Positions 38,055-47,942 are shown, counted from the stretch's first letter. The stretch: 64,000 bases of DNA from Peptoniphilus obesi ph1 (GCF_000311865.1 NZ_HE978580.1:438673-502672), one strand, 5' to 3'. The notes: generated from the sequence alone by a model not told the origin. Program-made: numbers and translations.

Positions 38055-38084
38055 AAAAAAAGAACCTACAAAAGTAAGTTCTTT
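38055..38084 (-). terminator. Terminator of the tRNA cluster
   Basis: Minus-strand AAAGAACTTAC / GTAGGTTCTTT (one G-U) followed by TTTT, starting directly after the CCA of tRNA-Phe. Confidence 0.82.
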
Positions 38085-38085
38085 G

Positions 38086-38161
<76 letters not shown>

Positions 38162-38164
38162 AAA

Positions 38165-38241
38165 TGGTGGGCCTTCAGGGACTTGAACCCCAGACCTACC
38201 GGTTATGAGCCGGGCGCTCTAACCAACTGAGCTAAAGGCCC
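38165..38241 (-). tRNA. tRNA-Met (CAT), elongator; Ile2 not excluded
   Basis: 77 nt with encoded CCA. Acceptor GGGCCTT / GAAGGCCC region, D-arm TAGCTCAGTTGGTTAGAGC, anticodon loop CTCATAA with CAT, T-arm GGGTTCAAGTCCC. It lacks initiator features. The CAT anticodon could be modified to lysidine and read AUA, since the body also resembles bacterial tRNA-Ile2. Confidence 0.9.
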
Positions 38242-38248
38242 TCACCAT

Positions 38249-38340
38249 TGGCGGAGAAAGAGGGATTTGAACCCTCGCGACCCTAAATGAGCCCTACTCC
38301 CTTAGCAGGGGAGCCTCTTCAGCCTCTTGAGTATTTCTCC
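38249..38340 (-). tRNA. tRNA-Ser (GCT)
   Basis: 92 nt with encoded CCA. Class II tRNA with a long variable arm, acceptor GGAGAAA / TTTCTCC, anticodon GCT in CCCTGCTAAGGG, T-arm GGGTTCAAATCCC. First of the three tRNAs in this cluster. Confidence 0.97.
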
Positions 38341-38514
38341 TCTTTCATGGTTATTACCTAACCACTTGGTATATTATATGTTAATTCAAAAATATTGTCA
38401 ATAATAAATTTTTATTTATTAAAAATATATTTATACTTTTCTTTCTAAATAAAATATATTTTACAAATTTATCATGAATATTTTTGATGCCCAATTATCT
38501 TTTAATTCCCAGCT

Positions 38515-40308
38515 TTAGTCTTTAATTTCTGTCCCGCTTCCCTCAGGATTATTAGTATTTAAGACTCTAATGGTAATGTTTTTATCCCTAACTGGTTCTA
38601 TTGCATCTTTTTGATAAACTCTGGCTCCAGAATCTATAATTTCATCTAGTTCTGTGTAACTCAAATTATTATATTTTTTTGCATTTTTATTTTTATTTGG
38701 ATCATCCGTCATTATCCCATCAACATCTGTCCAGTTTTCATAGACTTCAGCATCCAATGCCCCTGCTATTATTGATCCTGTATAATCTGATCCACCTCTT
38801 GCAAATGTGACAATTCTTCCCTTATTGTCCCTTGCATAAAATCCTGGAACTACAACTTTTTCACCTTTTTTGATATTTTCTCTTATTTTTTTATAAGTTT
38901 TTTCTTTATCTAATTTCCCGTCTTTATCTAAGAATATTAAATCTTTTGCATCTAAAAATTTATAATCTAAGTATTTAGCCATAAGTTTTGCATTTAAATA
39001 TTCTCCCCTGCTCAAGATAAAGTCTTTAGAATCAGAATCGTAAATATCATCAAAGGTAATGTCTATATCAGTGTTTGTCTTTTTATCAAGTTTTAATTCT
39101 AGAGCTATTTCTTCAAAACGATCTTTTGCCTGCTTATTAGTTTTTTCTAAGTGTTTTCTTGTATCTTTTATTTGTTTTTTTATTTCTTTTAAACTATCTT
39201 CTAAGAAATTTATTTGACTTTTGTATTTATATATATCAAGCAATTTGTCAGTTACCTTGAAATCTCTTATATCTCTTTTCCCCGGTGCTGAAACGACTAT
39301 AACATCTCTTTTTTCATCATTGACTATATTTTTTACTTTTGTAAATTGACTAGAATCTGAAAGTGATGATCCACCAAATTTAGATACATTTTTAATTTTT
39401 ATATTTTCTATATTGTAAGGAGTTTCTTGGTAAACGCAATAGTTTATCCAGTTTGAGAAAAATAAGTTGCCAGCAGCCTTCCATTTCATCATAATTTTAT
39501 TGTTGATATCATCATCAAAATAATAATTTTTTGGAATTTGTATATCCTTGTTTTTAGCAAGGTCTCTTATATATTCATTGTGTAAGGTATCTCTGTCATA
39601 TTCCCAATGCCCAAATGAAAATATAAGTCTATTGTCTTTTGTTGTTACTATTCCAACGCCAGTGTCTGGTCTTGAAGATATTATTTTTAAATCCTTATGT
39701 TTTTCTACTTCTTTTTCATCTACATAGGTCCATCTTGATTGTGGAACTGAAAATACATCATCAAAACCCTTAACTAGCTTGTCATCTTGAAGTTTTTCAA
39801 AGTCATATACCCCAAATATCTTTTTATCTACAAAATCATTTTTAATTCCGTAGTAGTGGTAAAGGGCTGCTTGAGCTGACCAGCAAATGAACATTGTAGA
39901 GAATACATTTTCTTTTGCAAAATCGAAAATTTCCTTTAATTCTGACCAATATTTAATCTTTTCATAGTCTAAAAGTTCCACTGGTGCACCTGTAAATATC
40001 ATGGCATCATATTTTGTGTTTTTTATCTCATCAAATGTCTTATAAAACTTTTCTAGGTGCTTGTGAGAAGTGTTTTTTGGATTGTGGCTTCTCATTCTTA
40101 CTAGGTCTATATTTATTTGTAGGGCTGTGTTTGATAGAACTCTTATTAATTGAAGTTCTGTTTCTTCTTTTTTTGGCATTAGATTTACAATTGCAATTTT
40201 TAGAGGTCTGATATCTTGGCTATCAGCTCTTTCTTGGTCCATTGTAAATATTTTTTCTTCTTTTAAAACACTTTCGCTAATAAGATCTTTTGGTATTATT
40301 AAAGGCAT
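38515..40308 (-). CDS. Fusion of homoserine O-acetyltransferase (MetA) and aspartokinase without ACT domains
   Basis: 597 residues. Residues 1-300 are MetA: nucleophile Cys in FICWSAQAALYHYYGI near 142, His and Glu in FSFGHWEYDR near 232. Glu in TGAPVE near 111 marks acetyl- rather than succinyl-CoA use in the family. Residues about 305-597 are the aspartokinase catalytic domain: KFGGSSLSDSSQF near 309, SRGEYLNAKLMAKYL, FARGGSDYTGSI and YENWTDVDGIMTDDP. The protein stops at NNPEGSGTEI, where other aspartokinases begin their ACT domains, so no lysine/threonine feedback site is seen. 15 bases after metY, in the same Met T-box operon. Confidence 0.93.
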   Translation of the reverse strand: MPLIIPKDLISESVLKEEKIFTMDQERADSQDIRPLKIAIVNLMPKKEETELQLIRVLSNTALQINIDLVRMRSHNPKNTSHKHLEKFYKTFDEIKNTKYDAMIFTGAPVELLDYEKIKYWSELKEIFDFAKENVFSTMFICWSAQAALYHYYGIKNDFVDKKIFGVYDFEKLQDDKLVKGFDDVFSVPQSRWTYVDEKEVEKHKDLKIISSRPDTGVGIVTTKDNRLIFSFGHWEYDRDTLHNEYIRDLAKNKDIQIPKNYYFDDDINNKIMMKWKAAGNLFFSNWINYCVYQETPYNIENIKIKNVSKFGGSSLSDSSQFTKVKNIVNDEKRDVIVVSAPGKRDIRDFKVTDKLLDIYKYKSQINFLEDSLKEIKKQIKDTRKHLEKTNKQAKDRFEEIALELKLDKKTNTDIDITFDDIYDSDSKDFILSRGEYLNAKLMAKYLDYKFLDAKDLIFLDKDGKLDKEKTYKKIRENIKKGEKVVVPGFYARDNKGRIVTFARGGSDYTGSIIAGALDAEVYENWTDVDGIMTDDPNKNKNAKKYNNLSYTELDEIIDSGARVYQKDAIEPVRDKNITIRVLNTNNPEGSGTEIKD

Positions 40309-40322
40309 TTTTTTCTCCTATC

Positions 40323-41594
40323 TTATGCTCTTAAAGCATTATCTATATCTTCGATAATATCTTCTACATTTTCTATTCCAATAGATAGTCTAATTAAGTT
40401 TGGACTTATTCCTGTCTTTTCTAATTCTGCATCTGATAATTGTCTGTGAGTTGAAGATGCTGGGTGCAAAGCATATGATCTAACATCTGCAACATGGACA
40501 ACTAAGGATACTAAGTTTAATGAATCAATAAATTTAGCTGCTTCTTCTCTTCCACCCTTGATTCCGAATGAAATAACACCGCTGCCACCTTTTAAATATT
40601 TTTTTGCAAGTTTATAGTCTTTGCTAGATTCTAGGAAAGGATATCTTACAAATTCTACACTTTCGTGACTTTCTAAGAATTTTGCTACCTTAAGAGCATT
40701 TTCTGAATGTCTTTCTAGTCTAAGAGCTAGGGTATCAATTCCGATTAAGGTTAAGAAGGCATTAAATGGTGCTGCAATATTTCCAAAGTCTCTTAGGTAA
40801 ACTGTTCTTATCCTTGCAGCGTAGGCAGCTGGTCCAAATTGTTCTGTAAATACTAGACCATGATAAGATTCATCTTTTTCTGTCAATTGTGGATAATTTC
40901 CTTTTGTCCAATCAAATTTTCCAGAATCAACTATAAGTCCTCCCATTGAAGTTGCATGTCCATCAAGGTATTTTGTTGACGCATAAGTTACTATGTCGCA
41001 ACCATAATCAATTGGTCTAACTAGGGCTGGTGTTGTCAATGTATTATCAAGTATTAGCGGAATATTGTGTGAGTGAGCAAGGTCTGCATATTTTTCTATG
41101 TCAAGAACTGCTGTTGTTGGGTTGGCTAAAACTTCTCCAAATATTAATTTTGTTTTTTCGTCTATATTTCTTTTAGCTTCTTCAAGGTCATTTGATGAAA
41201 CAAATCTTGTTTCTATTCCAAAATTTTTTAAAGTACTCCCAAGTAGGTTAAAGGTTCCGCCGTAAATATTATTTAAAACTACAATATTGTCTCCAGCTTT
41301 TGTTATATTTAAAATTGCATTTAAGTTTGCTGATTGTCCAGATGCTGTTGCTACTGCAGCAACTCCTCCATCAAGGGCTGCAATTCTTTTTTCAAGTGCA
41401 TCAACTGTTGGGTTTCCTAGTCTCGTATAGAAAAATCCTGCACTTTTTAAATCGAATAAGTCTGCTACTGTATCTGTATTATCATATTTAAATGTTGTAG
41501 ACTGAACTATTGGGACAACTCTTGCTTCCCCATTTTTTGGATCATATCCAGCTTGCACACATAATGTTTCTAAATTTTTAAATTCTTTACTCAT
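40323..41594 (-). CDS. metY: O-acetylhomoserine sulfhydrylase (MetY)
   Basis: About 423 residues, PLP enzyme of the Cys/Met metabolism family making homocysteine from O-acetylhomoserine and sulfide. Seen: QSTTFKYDNTDTVADLFDL, YTRLGNPTVDALE near residue 60, the PLP Lys in YASTKYLDGHATSMGG near 205, and LHPASSTHRQLSDAEL near 375. The ATG at 41594 has GGAGG; longer readings run into the T-box leader. First gene of the operon; the product of MetA encoded next is its substrate. Confidence 0.95.
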   Translation of the reverse strand: MSKEFKNLETLCVQAGYDPKNGEARVVPIVQSTTFKYDNTDTVADLFDLKSAGFFYTRLGNPTVDALEKRIAALDGGVAAVATASGQSANLNAILNITKAGDNIVVLNNIYGGTFNLLGSTLKNFGIETRFVSSNDLEEAKRNIDEKTKLIFGEVLANPTTAVLDIEKYADLAHSHNIPLILDNTLTTPALVRPIDYGCDIVTYASTKYLDGHATSMGGLIVDSGKFDWTKGNYPQLTEKDESYHGLVFTEQFGPAAYAARIRTVYLRDFGNIAAPFNAFLTLIGIDTLALRLERHSENALKVAKFLESHESVEFVRYPFLESSKDYKLAKKYLKGGSGVISFGIKGGREEAAKFIDSLNLVSLVVHVADVRSYALHPASSTHRQLSDAELEKTGISPNLIRLSIGIENVEDIIEDIDNALRA

Positions 41595-41900
41595 TTTATT
41601 TCCTCCAAATTTTTTATTTGACAGCTTTAATGAGAAATAAAAAAGAGCTCTCATCCTAAAAGGACGAAAGCTCGTGTTACCACCTTTATTTATTATATGC
41701 TCGCACATATAAACTCATCAAGTACCATCATACTCTATTGCTATAACGGGCAAACCCGAAATCATCTAAATAATTCGACAATTCCTAAAAAAAGACCATG
41801 TTCACTGACTTCTAATCTCCTTCTCTCACCAAACGAAGTTCTCTGTAATCATATCCATCAACTACTCTTCTTTTTATAAAGTTTATTTATCTTGTTGCTT
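41595..41900 (-). promoter_or_regulatory. Methionine T-box leader of metY
   Basis: About 290 nt. T-box AGGTGGTAACACGAG lies at 41671-41685 and the terminator GAGCTTTCGTCC / GGATGAGAGCTC at 41645-41673 with a T-run to 41637. The Stem I specifier region reads GTGAACATGGTC (near 41790), giving AUG, so uncharged tRNA-Met should turn on metY and the metA-aspartokinase fusion. Promoter TTGACA (41924-41929) and TAATAT (41901-41906) have 17-base spacing. Confidence 0.92.
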
Positions 41901-41957
41901 ATATTACTATTTATTTTTTGACTTGTCAAATACTTTTTTTACTTTTCATGAAAATTT

Positions 41958-43013
41958 TTATTTATTTATAAATAAACCTGTATATTCATCTTTTTCTTGG
42001 TAAAAATATTTTGTATTATTTTCAAGTCTTTTTATTTTTTCTATCAAATCCTTAGAAGATTTAGCTTCTTTAAATTCTAAAATCAATCCTGCTTTAAGAT
42101 TTGGATAGCTTAGAGCATAAAAATCTCCTATGCTATCTCCCATATATAAAATTGCTGGTTTTTTATATTTTTCTTCTAAGCTTTTCATGTAATTAGCCTT
42201 ACCTTCTAAATAGGTTAGATTTTCTTCCACAAAGTCTAGGCTAAACTTTCCATCTCCATCTTTTTCTTGCAAAAGTCCTATTGTTTGTCCCTTTTTAAAG
42301 TTATAGGCAAATAAATCTGAAGATGAAAATTCTTCTACAAGTAGCATTGATGATGCAGAACAGATATAAATATCTATATTGGCTTCTCTTAAACTATTAA
42401 ATAAATTAACCTGGTCTTTTATTTCTCTTAAACCAACTTTGTATTCTACTTCTATCTTCTTTTTATTTGATAAACTTGCTGAGAGTTTCATCCTATAATC
42501 TGGATAATCCTTGAAATATTTTATGGCAGACCTTGTAAGTTGCCTTACTTGGTCTTCTGTCATCTTATAAAAAGTGTGTAAAAACTTCCTAGCAGACCTT
42601 GCATAGTCCAAAGAATTTACAAAAACATAGATAAAATATGCAAATTTAGCTAGGAAATCTTTGTAGATAGGATCATCTTTTAAGTCTTTATAAGACAAGC
42701 CTTTTTCATATAAATAAGAAAAATCGTCTATTATATCTTTTATCAAAATTCTTGTATCTTCATCAAGGTCTTGGTCCCTTAAATCTTTATAAATTAATTC
42801 TTCAAATTCTTCTGGATTGCAGGCATAGTCTAAGCTAATTATTTGGTACAAAACTGTATTTTCTTGTATATCAAAGGCAGCGGATGTATTATCCCAGTCT
42901 GTTACTACATAGTTTCTATCGTACTTATCAATGTCTTTTTCTGATTTATATTTTTCAATCATGTCTAATAAAATATTATAATTTTCTTCTGACCAATTAT
43001 TTTTTTCTAACAT
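41958..43013 (-). CDS. HAD-superfamily phosphatase (phosphoserine phosphatase-like)
   Basis: 351 residues from the ATG at 43013 (GAGGT upstream); a longer reading from 43052 runs into the ileS terminator. HAD motif I DWDNTSAAF near residue 38 with the nucleophile Asp, motif II near ICSASSML, motif III Lys after it and motif IV MGDSIGDFYA near 315. The insert between motifs is long (about 160 residues), as in phosphoserine phosphatase-like C1-cap proteins. Substrate unknown; independent of the neighbouring ileS by a terminator. Confidence 0.85.
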   Translation of the reverse strand: MLEKNNWSEENYNILLDMIEKYKSEKDIDKYDRNYVVTDWDNTSAAFDIQENTVLYQIISLDYACNPEEFEELIYKDLRDQDLDEDTRILIKDIIDDFSYLYEKGLSYKDLKDDPIYKDFLAKFAYFIYVFVNSLDYARSARKFLHTFYKMTEDQVRQLTRSAIKYFKDYPDYRMKLSASLSNKKKIEVEYKVGLREIKDQVNLFNSLREANIDIYICSASSMLLVEEFSSSDLFAYNFKKGQTIGLLQEKDGDGKFSLDFVEENLTYLEGKANYMKSLEEKYKKPAILYMGDSIGDFYALSYPNLKAGLILEFKEAKSSKDLIEKIKRLENNTKYFYQEKDEYTGLFINK

Positions 43014-43024
43014 ATCAACCTCAT

Positions 43025-43053
43025 AAAAAAAGATGCGGAAAAGATTCCGCACC
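43025..43053 (-). terminator. Terminator after ileS
   Basis: Minus-strand GGTGCGGAA / TTCCGCATC (one G-U) followed by TTTTTTT, ten bases beyond the ileS stop. Confidence 0.87.
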
Positions 43054-43062
43054 TCTTATTAA

Positions 43063-46000
43063 TTAATTTACTTTTTCTACCTTGATCTTGCTTGGGTGAG
43101 AGTTTAAATCTATTTCTTCTGAGTCAGTATTTTCATTTACAATTTCAAGAGCTAGAGTTTCATTTTTGATGAAATCTTCATTTTCTTTAACTGCTTCTAC
43201 TACTTCCTTATCAGATTCATAGCTTATCTTGATATTATCAAGCACATCCAAGTCTTCAGATTTTCTTAATTGTTGGATTTTTGATATAAATTCACGAACT
43301 ATACCTTCTTTTATAAGTTCTGGGCTAAGTTCTGTATCAAGTATAACAAATAGGTTTTTATCAGCAGTTACATCAAAACCTTCTTTAGATTTTATATCTA
43401 TTAAAATATAATCTCTTTCGATTGGAGTTTCTTCTCCATTTAGTTCTAATGTCACTGGACCTTCATTTAATTTTTCAACAAATTCTTTTGCATCTACTTC
43501 ATTTAGATATTTAGTAAATGGTTTTATCTTTGGTCCAAGAACTGATCCAACAACCTTGAAGTTAGGTTTTAAAGTGTATTCCATAAATACAGTTAAGTCA
43601 TCTTTGTATTCAACATTTTTAACATTTAGTTCTTCTTTTATTAATTCAGTTAAATCTCCAATGATATCTTTGTATTTACCATCAATTATTACTTCGTTTA
43701 ATGGTTGTCTAACCTTTATCTTAACTTCTTCTCTTGAAGCTCTACCTAGGGTAACAAGATCTCTTACTAGGTCCATTTTTTCCTCAAGTTTTTTATCTAT
43801 CAAATCTTCATTTGCTTCAGGATAGTATTCCAAGTGAACTGATTCATTTGATGTCAATGATTGATATAATTCTTCAGCAATAAATGGAACAACTGGAGCT
43901 ATGATCTTTGTAATATTTAAAAGTGTATCGTAGCAAGTTTTATAAACTGCTTTTTTATCGTTATCTACATCAGTTTTCCAGAATCTTCTTCTGTTTCTTC
44001 TGATATACCAGTTTGAAAAGTCTTCTATAACAAAGTCTTGGATTTCTCTAACAACCTTAGTTACTTCAAACTTATCCATATCTTCTTTAACTGCTTTTAA
44101 TAGACTGTTACTCTTAGATAATAACCACTTATCTATTTCATCTAAGTCTTCATAAGCTACATCAAATTCTCTTGGATCAATTCCATCAGTATTTGCATAT
44201 AGGCTGAAGAAATTATAGATATTTCTAAGTGATCTAAAGAATTTAGAATCTATTTCTCTTAAGCCATCTTCATCAAATTTTGTAGGAGCCCATGGTGGTG
44301 AAACATACATCAAATACCATCTAACAACATCAGCTCCGTATTTATCAAATAATTCAAATGGAGCTACTGTGTTGCCCTTAGATTTTGACATCTTCTTGCC
44401 GTTTTTATCAAGAATTAAGTCATTTACCAAGACATTTTTATACGGACTCTTTCCTGTCATATAGGTTGAGATTGCTAGTAGTGAATAGAACCAACCTCTT
44501 GTTTGGTCAATACCTTCGCATATAAAGTCAGCTGGGAATAATTTATCAAAATCATCCTTGTGCTCAAATGGATAATGCCATTGTGCAAAAGGCATAGAAC
44601 CTGAGTCAAACCAAACGTCAATTACATCTGGTTCTCTTGTCATAGTTTTTCCACATTTTTCACATTTTAGATGAACATCATCAACATATGGTTTGTGTAG
44701 TTCTATGTTTTCGTCTATATCTTCAATTGCTTTTTCAGCTAATTCTTTTCTTGATCCAACGCTTTCTACGTGTCCGCATTCACATTTCCAGATTGGTAGA
44801 GGAGTTCCCCAATATCTTGATCTTGAAATTGCCCAGTCATTTAAGTTTTCTAGCCAGTTTCCAAATCTCTTATCTCCAACAAAATCTGGGAACCAATTTA
44901 CACCATTGTTATTATTTATTAATTTATCTTTAAACTTAGTTACTTCTATATACCAAGATGGGTGAGCATAATAAATTAGTGGTGTATGGCATCTCCAACA
45001 GTGTGGATAGTTGTGAGTAAATTTTTGTTTTTTAAATATTTTATTTTCTTTTGCAAGATATTTTATTATTTCTGGATCTGCATCCATTACAAAAGTGCCT
45101 TCCCATGGAGTTTGAGTAAATTTACCTGATTCATCTACTGGATTTAGAACTGGTAGATCATATCTTCTTCCAGTTTGATAGTCATCTTCCCCAAAAGCTG
45201 GTGCAGTGTGAACAATACCAGTACCATCTTCCATAGTTACATAATCAGCACAAGTTACAAAGAAGGCTTTTTTATTTGCATGAATGAAAGGAAGAAGTTG
45301 TTCATATTCTATATGTTCTAGGTCTTTACCCTTCATATTTTCTAAAACTTCATAATCTCCATCTAATACCTTAGGAGCAAGTTCCTTAGCAAGATAATAG
45401 ATTTCATCTTCAAATTTCACCTTTACATAATCTGCATCAGGGTTTACTGTAAGTGCTACGTTTGATGGTAGAGTCCAAGGAGTTGTTGTCCAAGCTAAGA
45501 AGTATTCATCCTTGTCTTTTAGCTTAAATTTAGCAGTAACAGTTGTTGTTTTGATTTCTTCATAACCTTGAGCAACTTCGTGAGATGCAAGTCCTGTACC
45601 ACATCTTGGGCAGTATGGAAGTATTTTATGACCTTCATAAATTAATCCATCTTTAAACATAGAATTAAGTATATGCCATACTGATTCAATGTAATTGTTA
45701 TCAAGAGTTATATATGGGTCATCTAAGTCGATTAGATAAGCCATTCTTTCTGTTAAATTTCTCCACTCTTTTTCATATTCAAATACAGATTCTTTACACA
45801 TTTCATTGAATTTTGCGATTCCATATTTTTGTATATCTTGTTTATTGTGAAGATCTAACTTCTTTTCAACTTCAATTTCTACTGGAAGACCATGAGTATC
45901 CCAACCAGCTTTTCTATTAACCTTATAGCCTTGCATTGTCTTATATCTACAAGTCATATCTTTTAAGGTTCTTGCCATGACATGGTGTATGCCTGGACGT

Positions 46001-46158
46001 CCGTTTGCTGTTGGAGGTCCTTCATAGAAAATGTATGGTGTTTTACCTTCTCTTGTTGTTACAGATCTGTGAAGAAGATCTATATCTTTCCAATATTTTG
46101 ATATTTCTACTTCTCTGTCTTTTACAGATTTTTTTGAAAGTTCATCAAATACCTTCAT
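43063..46158 (-). CDS. ileS: Isoleucine-tRNA ligase, long (eukaryote-like) type
   Basis: 1031 residues. HIGH variant PGIHHVMARTLKD near residue 53, editing domain (about 190-400), KMSKS in GKKMSKSKGN near 587, anticodon-binding region and a long C-terminal extension. Cys pairs YCPRCG, HCWRCH, CECGH and CEKCG suggest zinc sites. The length and the GIHHV/GRPG start are those of the IleRS2 class, which is less sensitive to mupirocin than the shorter bacterial class; that property is inferred from the class. Controlled by the Ile T-box in front. Confidence 0.97.
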   Translation of the reverse strand: MKVFDELSKKSVKDREVEISKYWKDIDLLHRSVTTREGKTPYIFYEGPPTANGRPGIHHVMARTLKDMTCRYKTMQGYKVNRKAGWDTHGLPVEIEVEKKLDLHNKQDIQKYGIAKFNEMCKESVFEYEKEWRNLTERMAYLIDLDDPYITLDNNYIESVWHILNSMFKDGLIYEGHKILPYCPRCGTGLASHEVAQGYEEIKTTTVTAKFKLKDKDEYFLAWTTTPWTLPSNVALTVNPDADYVKVKFEDEIYYLAKELAPKVLDGDYEVLENMKGKDLEHIEYEQLLPFIHANKKAFFVTCADYVTMEDGTGIVHTAPAFGEDDYQTGRRYDLPVLNPVDESGKFTQTPWEGTFVMDADPEIIKYLAKENKIFKKQKFTHNYPHCWRCHTPLIYYAHPSWYIEVTKFKDKLINNNNGVNWFPDFVGDKRFGNWLENLNDWAISRSRYWGTPLPIWKCECGHVESVGSRKELAEKAIEDIDENIELHKPYVDDVHLKCEKCGKTMTREPDVIDVWFDSGSMPFAQWHYPFEHKDDFDKLFPADFICEGIDQTRGWFYSLLAISTYMTGKSPYKNVLVNDLILDKNGKKMSKSKGNTVAPFELFDKYGADVVRWYLMYVSPPWAPTKFDEDGLREIDSKFFRSLRNIYNFFSLYANTDGIDPREFDVAYEDLDEIDKWLLSKSNSLLKAVKEDMDKFEVTKVVREIQDFVIEDFSNWYIRRNRRRFWKTDVDNDKKAVYKTCYDTLLNITKIIAPVVPFIAEELYQSLTSNESVHLEYYPEANEDLIDKKLEEKMDLVRDLVTLGRASREEVKIKVRQPLNEVIIDGKYKDIIGDLTELIKEELNVKNVEYKDDLTVFMEYTLKPNFKVVGSVLGPKIKPFTKYLNEVDAKEFVEKLNEGPVTLELNGEETPIERDYILIDIKSKEGFDVTADKNLFVILDTELSPELIKEGIVREFISKIQQLRKSEDLDVLDNIKISYESDKEVVEAVKENEDFIKNETLALEIVNENTDSEEIDLNSHPSKIKVEKVN

Positions 46159-46169
46159 CTTTTCCTCCT

Positions 46170-46396
46170 TTATCTAATAAAAAAACCCCTTTCCGAAGAA
46201 AGGGGCGAATAAATCCGCGGTACCACCCTAATTATTTAAATAACTCTGGTTGTCGAAAGTGACAAGCTTTAAACTCAAAAGCTGATTCGTATATAAATGA
46301 TTTTGTGCTATTTCACCAAGCAAGCACTCTCTGTTAAAGCTCATTTTTATATACCGGTCTTTATCATCGTTTATATATTTCTATTTAGTGATGATT
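46170..46396 (-). promoter_or_regulatory. Isoleucine T-box leader of ileS
   Basis: T-box AGGGTGGTACCGCGG at 46215-46229; terminator CCCCTTTCTTCGGAAAGGGG at 46186-46205 with TTTTTTT after it. Stem I contains AUC in CACAAAATCATTTATA (near 46295), fitting tRNA-Ile. Promoter TTGACT (46420-46425) and TAGAAT (46397-46402), 17 bases apart. Confidence 0.92.
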
Positions 46397-46417
46397 ATTC
46401 TATACTAAAAAAATAAT

Positions 46418-47695
46418 TTAGTCAACGATAAGTTTATCTTGTTTTCTTCTTAGTTCGCAAATGATTGAAGAAGAGTCAAGCTCTACATCATCATAGCTTA
46501 TGGCTTGGGATTTTTTTATATCTTTTTTTGCTATGACATTTCCTACCAAAAGCCCTATAGGAAGTAAATTTTCTTCTTTTTGGATATGTTTTTTCTCAAG
46601 CTGACCAAAAGTGTCATTAGATCCTATGCCATTAATCTTTTCTCCCTTTTTTATATCTCTTTTTGCAATAGTAATTGTTTCAGCAACAGAACCCTTAACA
46701 GGAGCAATAGTTGAATCTTTAAGTAAAACTGCCCTTGCTATTGAACTTGGAGTTTCTATACTTGTTAAATGATATGGTCTATAAATTGCAAAATTTGGAC
46801 CATCTCCCATAAGTAAAAATTTCATTTCATTTTCAATCATTCCATTTTTTGGTCTTACAATTGCAAAAACTCCTGGAGCAACGCCTGCAGCAAAATCAAC
46901 TATCCCATATGAATTAAGCTTAGATCCATTTTCCTTTAAATCTATATCTTTTGCTATTGTCTCTTTTGATGTAGTAAAGAAATGGCAACCTCTTACATCT
47001 GGCACAAAACCAGTCGCATTGCAAACTGCATTAAGTTCCATCATTGTATTTGTTCCATCTACAAAAGAAGTTAGCATCCTAGGATTAAGTCCTTTTTTCT
47101 TAGCTTCTTCTTCCAAACTTTCTACGCTAGCATAATTATTTAATTTATTATTTTTTCCCTTACAAAGTGCCAAAACTTCAAAACCTGCAAATTTTGCAAA
47201 TTCATAAATTTCCATAATAGCACCAGGTTCATCGCCAGCCGTTCCAGAATATACTACGCCAGCTTGGTCCGCCATCTTTTTTAAGATAGGTCCAATTGTC
47301 GCATCCATTTCTACATTAAGACTGACTATATTCATTTTATTTTCTATAGCCTTAAGGCTCATCATTGCCCCAGCCTCAGTATCTCCCGTGCAATCTACAA
47401 GACAGTCTCCAAGACTTGTAGAAATATCTATATTTTCACTAGCTATATAGTAACCTTCTTTATAAAATGATCTAGCCTCTTCCAAATCATTTGTTATTTT
47501 TATTTTATCTTTTTCAATTCCAGCTCTATCCAAGGCAAAAATTACCGATTCTATATGTCTTGATGAAACAATAGCTGGTCTAAAATTATCAAGTAAATTA
47601 AGCTGACTTATTAAAGATTTTCCCATAAGACCCGTTCCAACAATTGAAACATCAATATTGCCATGCTTTTCTAGTAATTTCTTTAAATAAAACAT
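46418..47695 (-). CDS. COG4091-type homoserine-dehydrogenase-like protein with SAF domain
   Basis: 425 residues. N-terminal Rossmann fold with VSIVGTGLMGKSLI near residue 16, a middle catalytic-like domain (GTAGDEPGAIMEIYEFAKF near 160) and a C-terminal SAF domain (about 330-400). COG4091 proteins are annotated as homoserine-dehydrogenase-like; some act in sugar-acid pathways. The ATG at 47695 has GGAGG four bases before it, so the GTG at 47710 was not used. It could supply homoserine to MetA, but a role in carbohydrate use is equally possible. Confidence 0.82.
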   Translation of the reverse strand: MFYLKKLLEKHGNIDVSIVGTGLMGKSLISQLNLLDNFRPAIVSSRHIESVIFALDRAGIEKDKIKITNDLEEARSFYKEGYYIASENIDISTSLGDCLVDCTGDTEAGAMMSLKAIENKMNIVSLNVEMDATIGPILKKMADQAGVVYSGTAGDEPGAIMEIYEFAKFAGFEVLALCKGKNNKLNNYASVESLEEEAKKKGLNPRMLTSFVDGTNTMMELNAVCNATGFVPDVRGCHFFTTSKETIAKDIDLKENGSKLNSYGIVDFAAGVAPGVFAIVRPKNGMIENEMKFLLMGDGPNFAIYRPYHLTSIETPSSIARAVLLKDSTIAPVKGSVAETITIAKRDIKKGEKINGIGSNDTFGQLEKKHIQKEENLLPIGLLVGNVIAKKDIKKSQAISYDDVELDSSSIICELRRKQDKLIVD

Positions 47696-47871
47696 ACTAC
47701 CTCCGATCACGCATCTCTTATATATAAATTAAAATTAAATTCTATTATCTTATTTATTAATGATACAAAATAAATAGGTAAAACTTGTGAAAAATAACAC
47801 TTTACCCTTTTTTATTATATCATCACTTCTTTTTATTAAAATAAAATAATTATTCAAAAATTATATTAAAG

Positions 47872-47905
47872 AAAAAAGCTGCAAGTCTTTTAAGACAAGC
47901 AGCTT
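47872..47905 (-). terminator. Terminator after the HI0933-type flavoprotein gene
   Basis: Minus-strand AAGCTGC / GCAGCTT with inner GTCTT / AAGAC and a small internal loop, followed by TTTT. Confidence 0.75.
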
Positions 47906-47942
47906 ATTAAAAGCTAAAGTAAATTAGAAAAATATTTTATTA

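Noticed and set aside
46170-46210. The hairpin before ileS as a terminator for the upstream COG4091 gene only
   Set aside because: It lies after the T-box motif and belongs to the ileS leader, which starts from its own promoter inside the end of the COG4091 gene.
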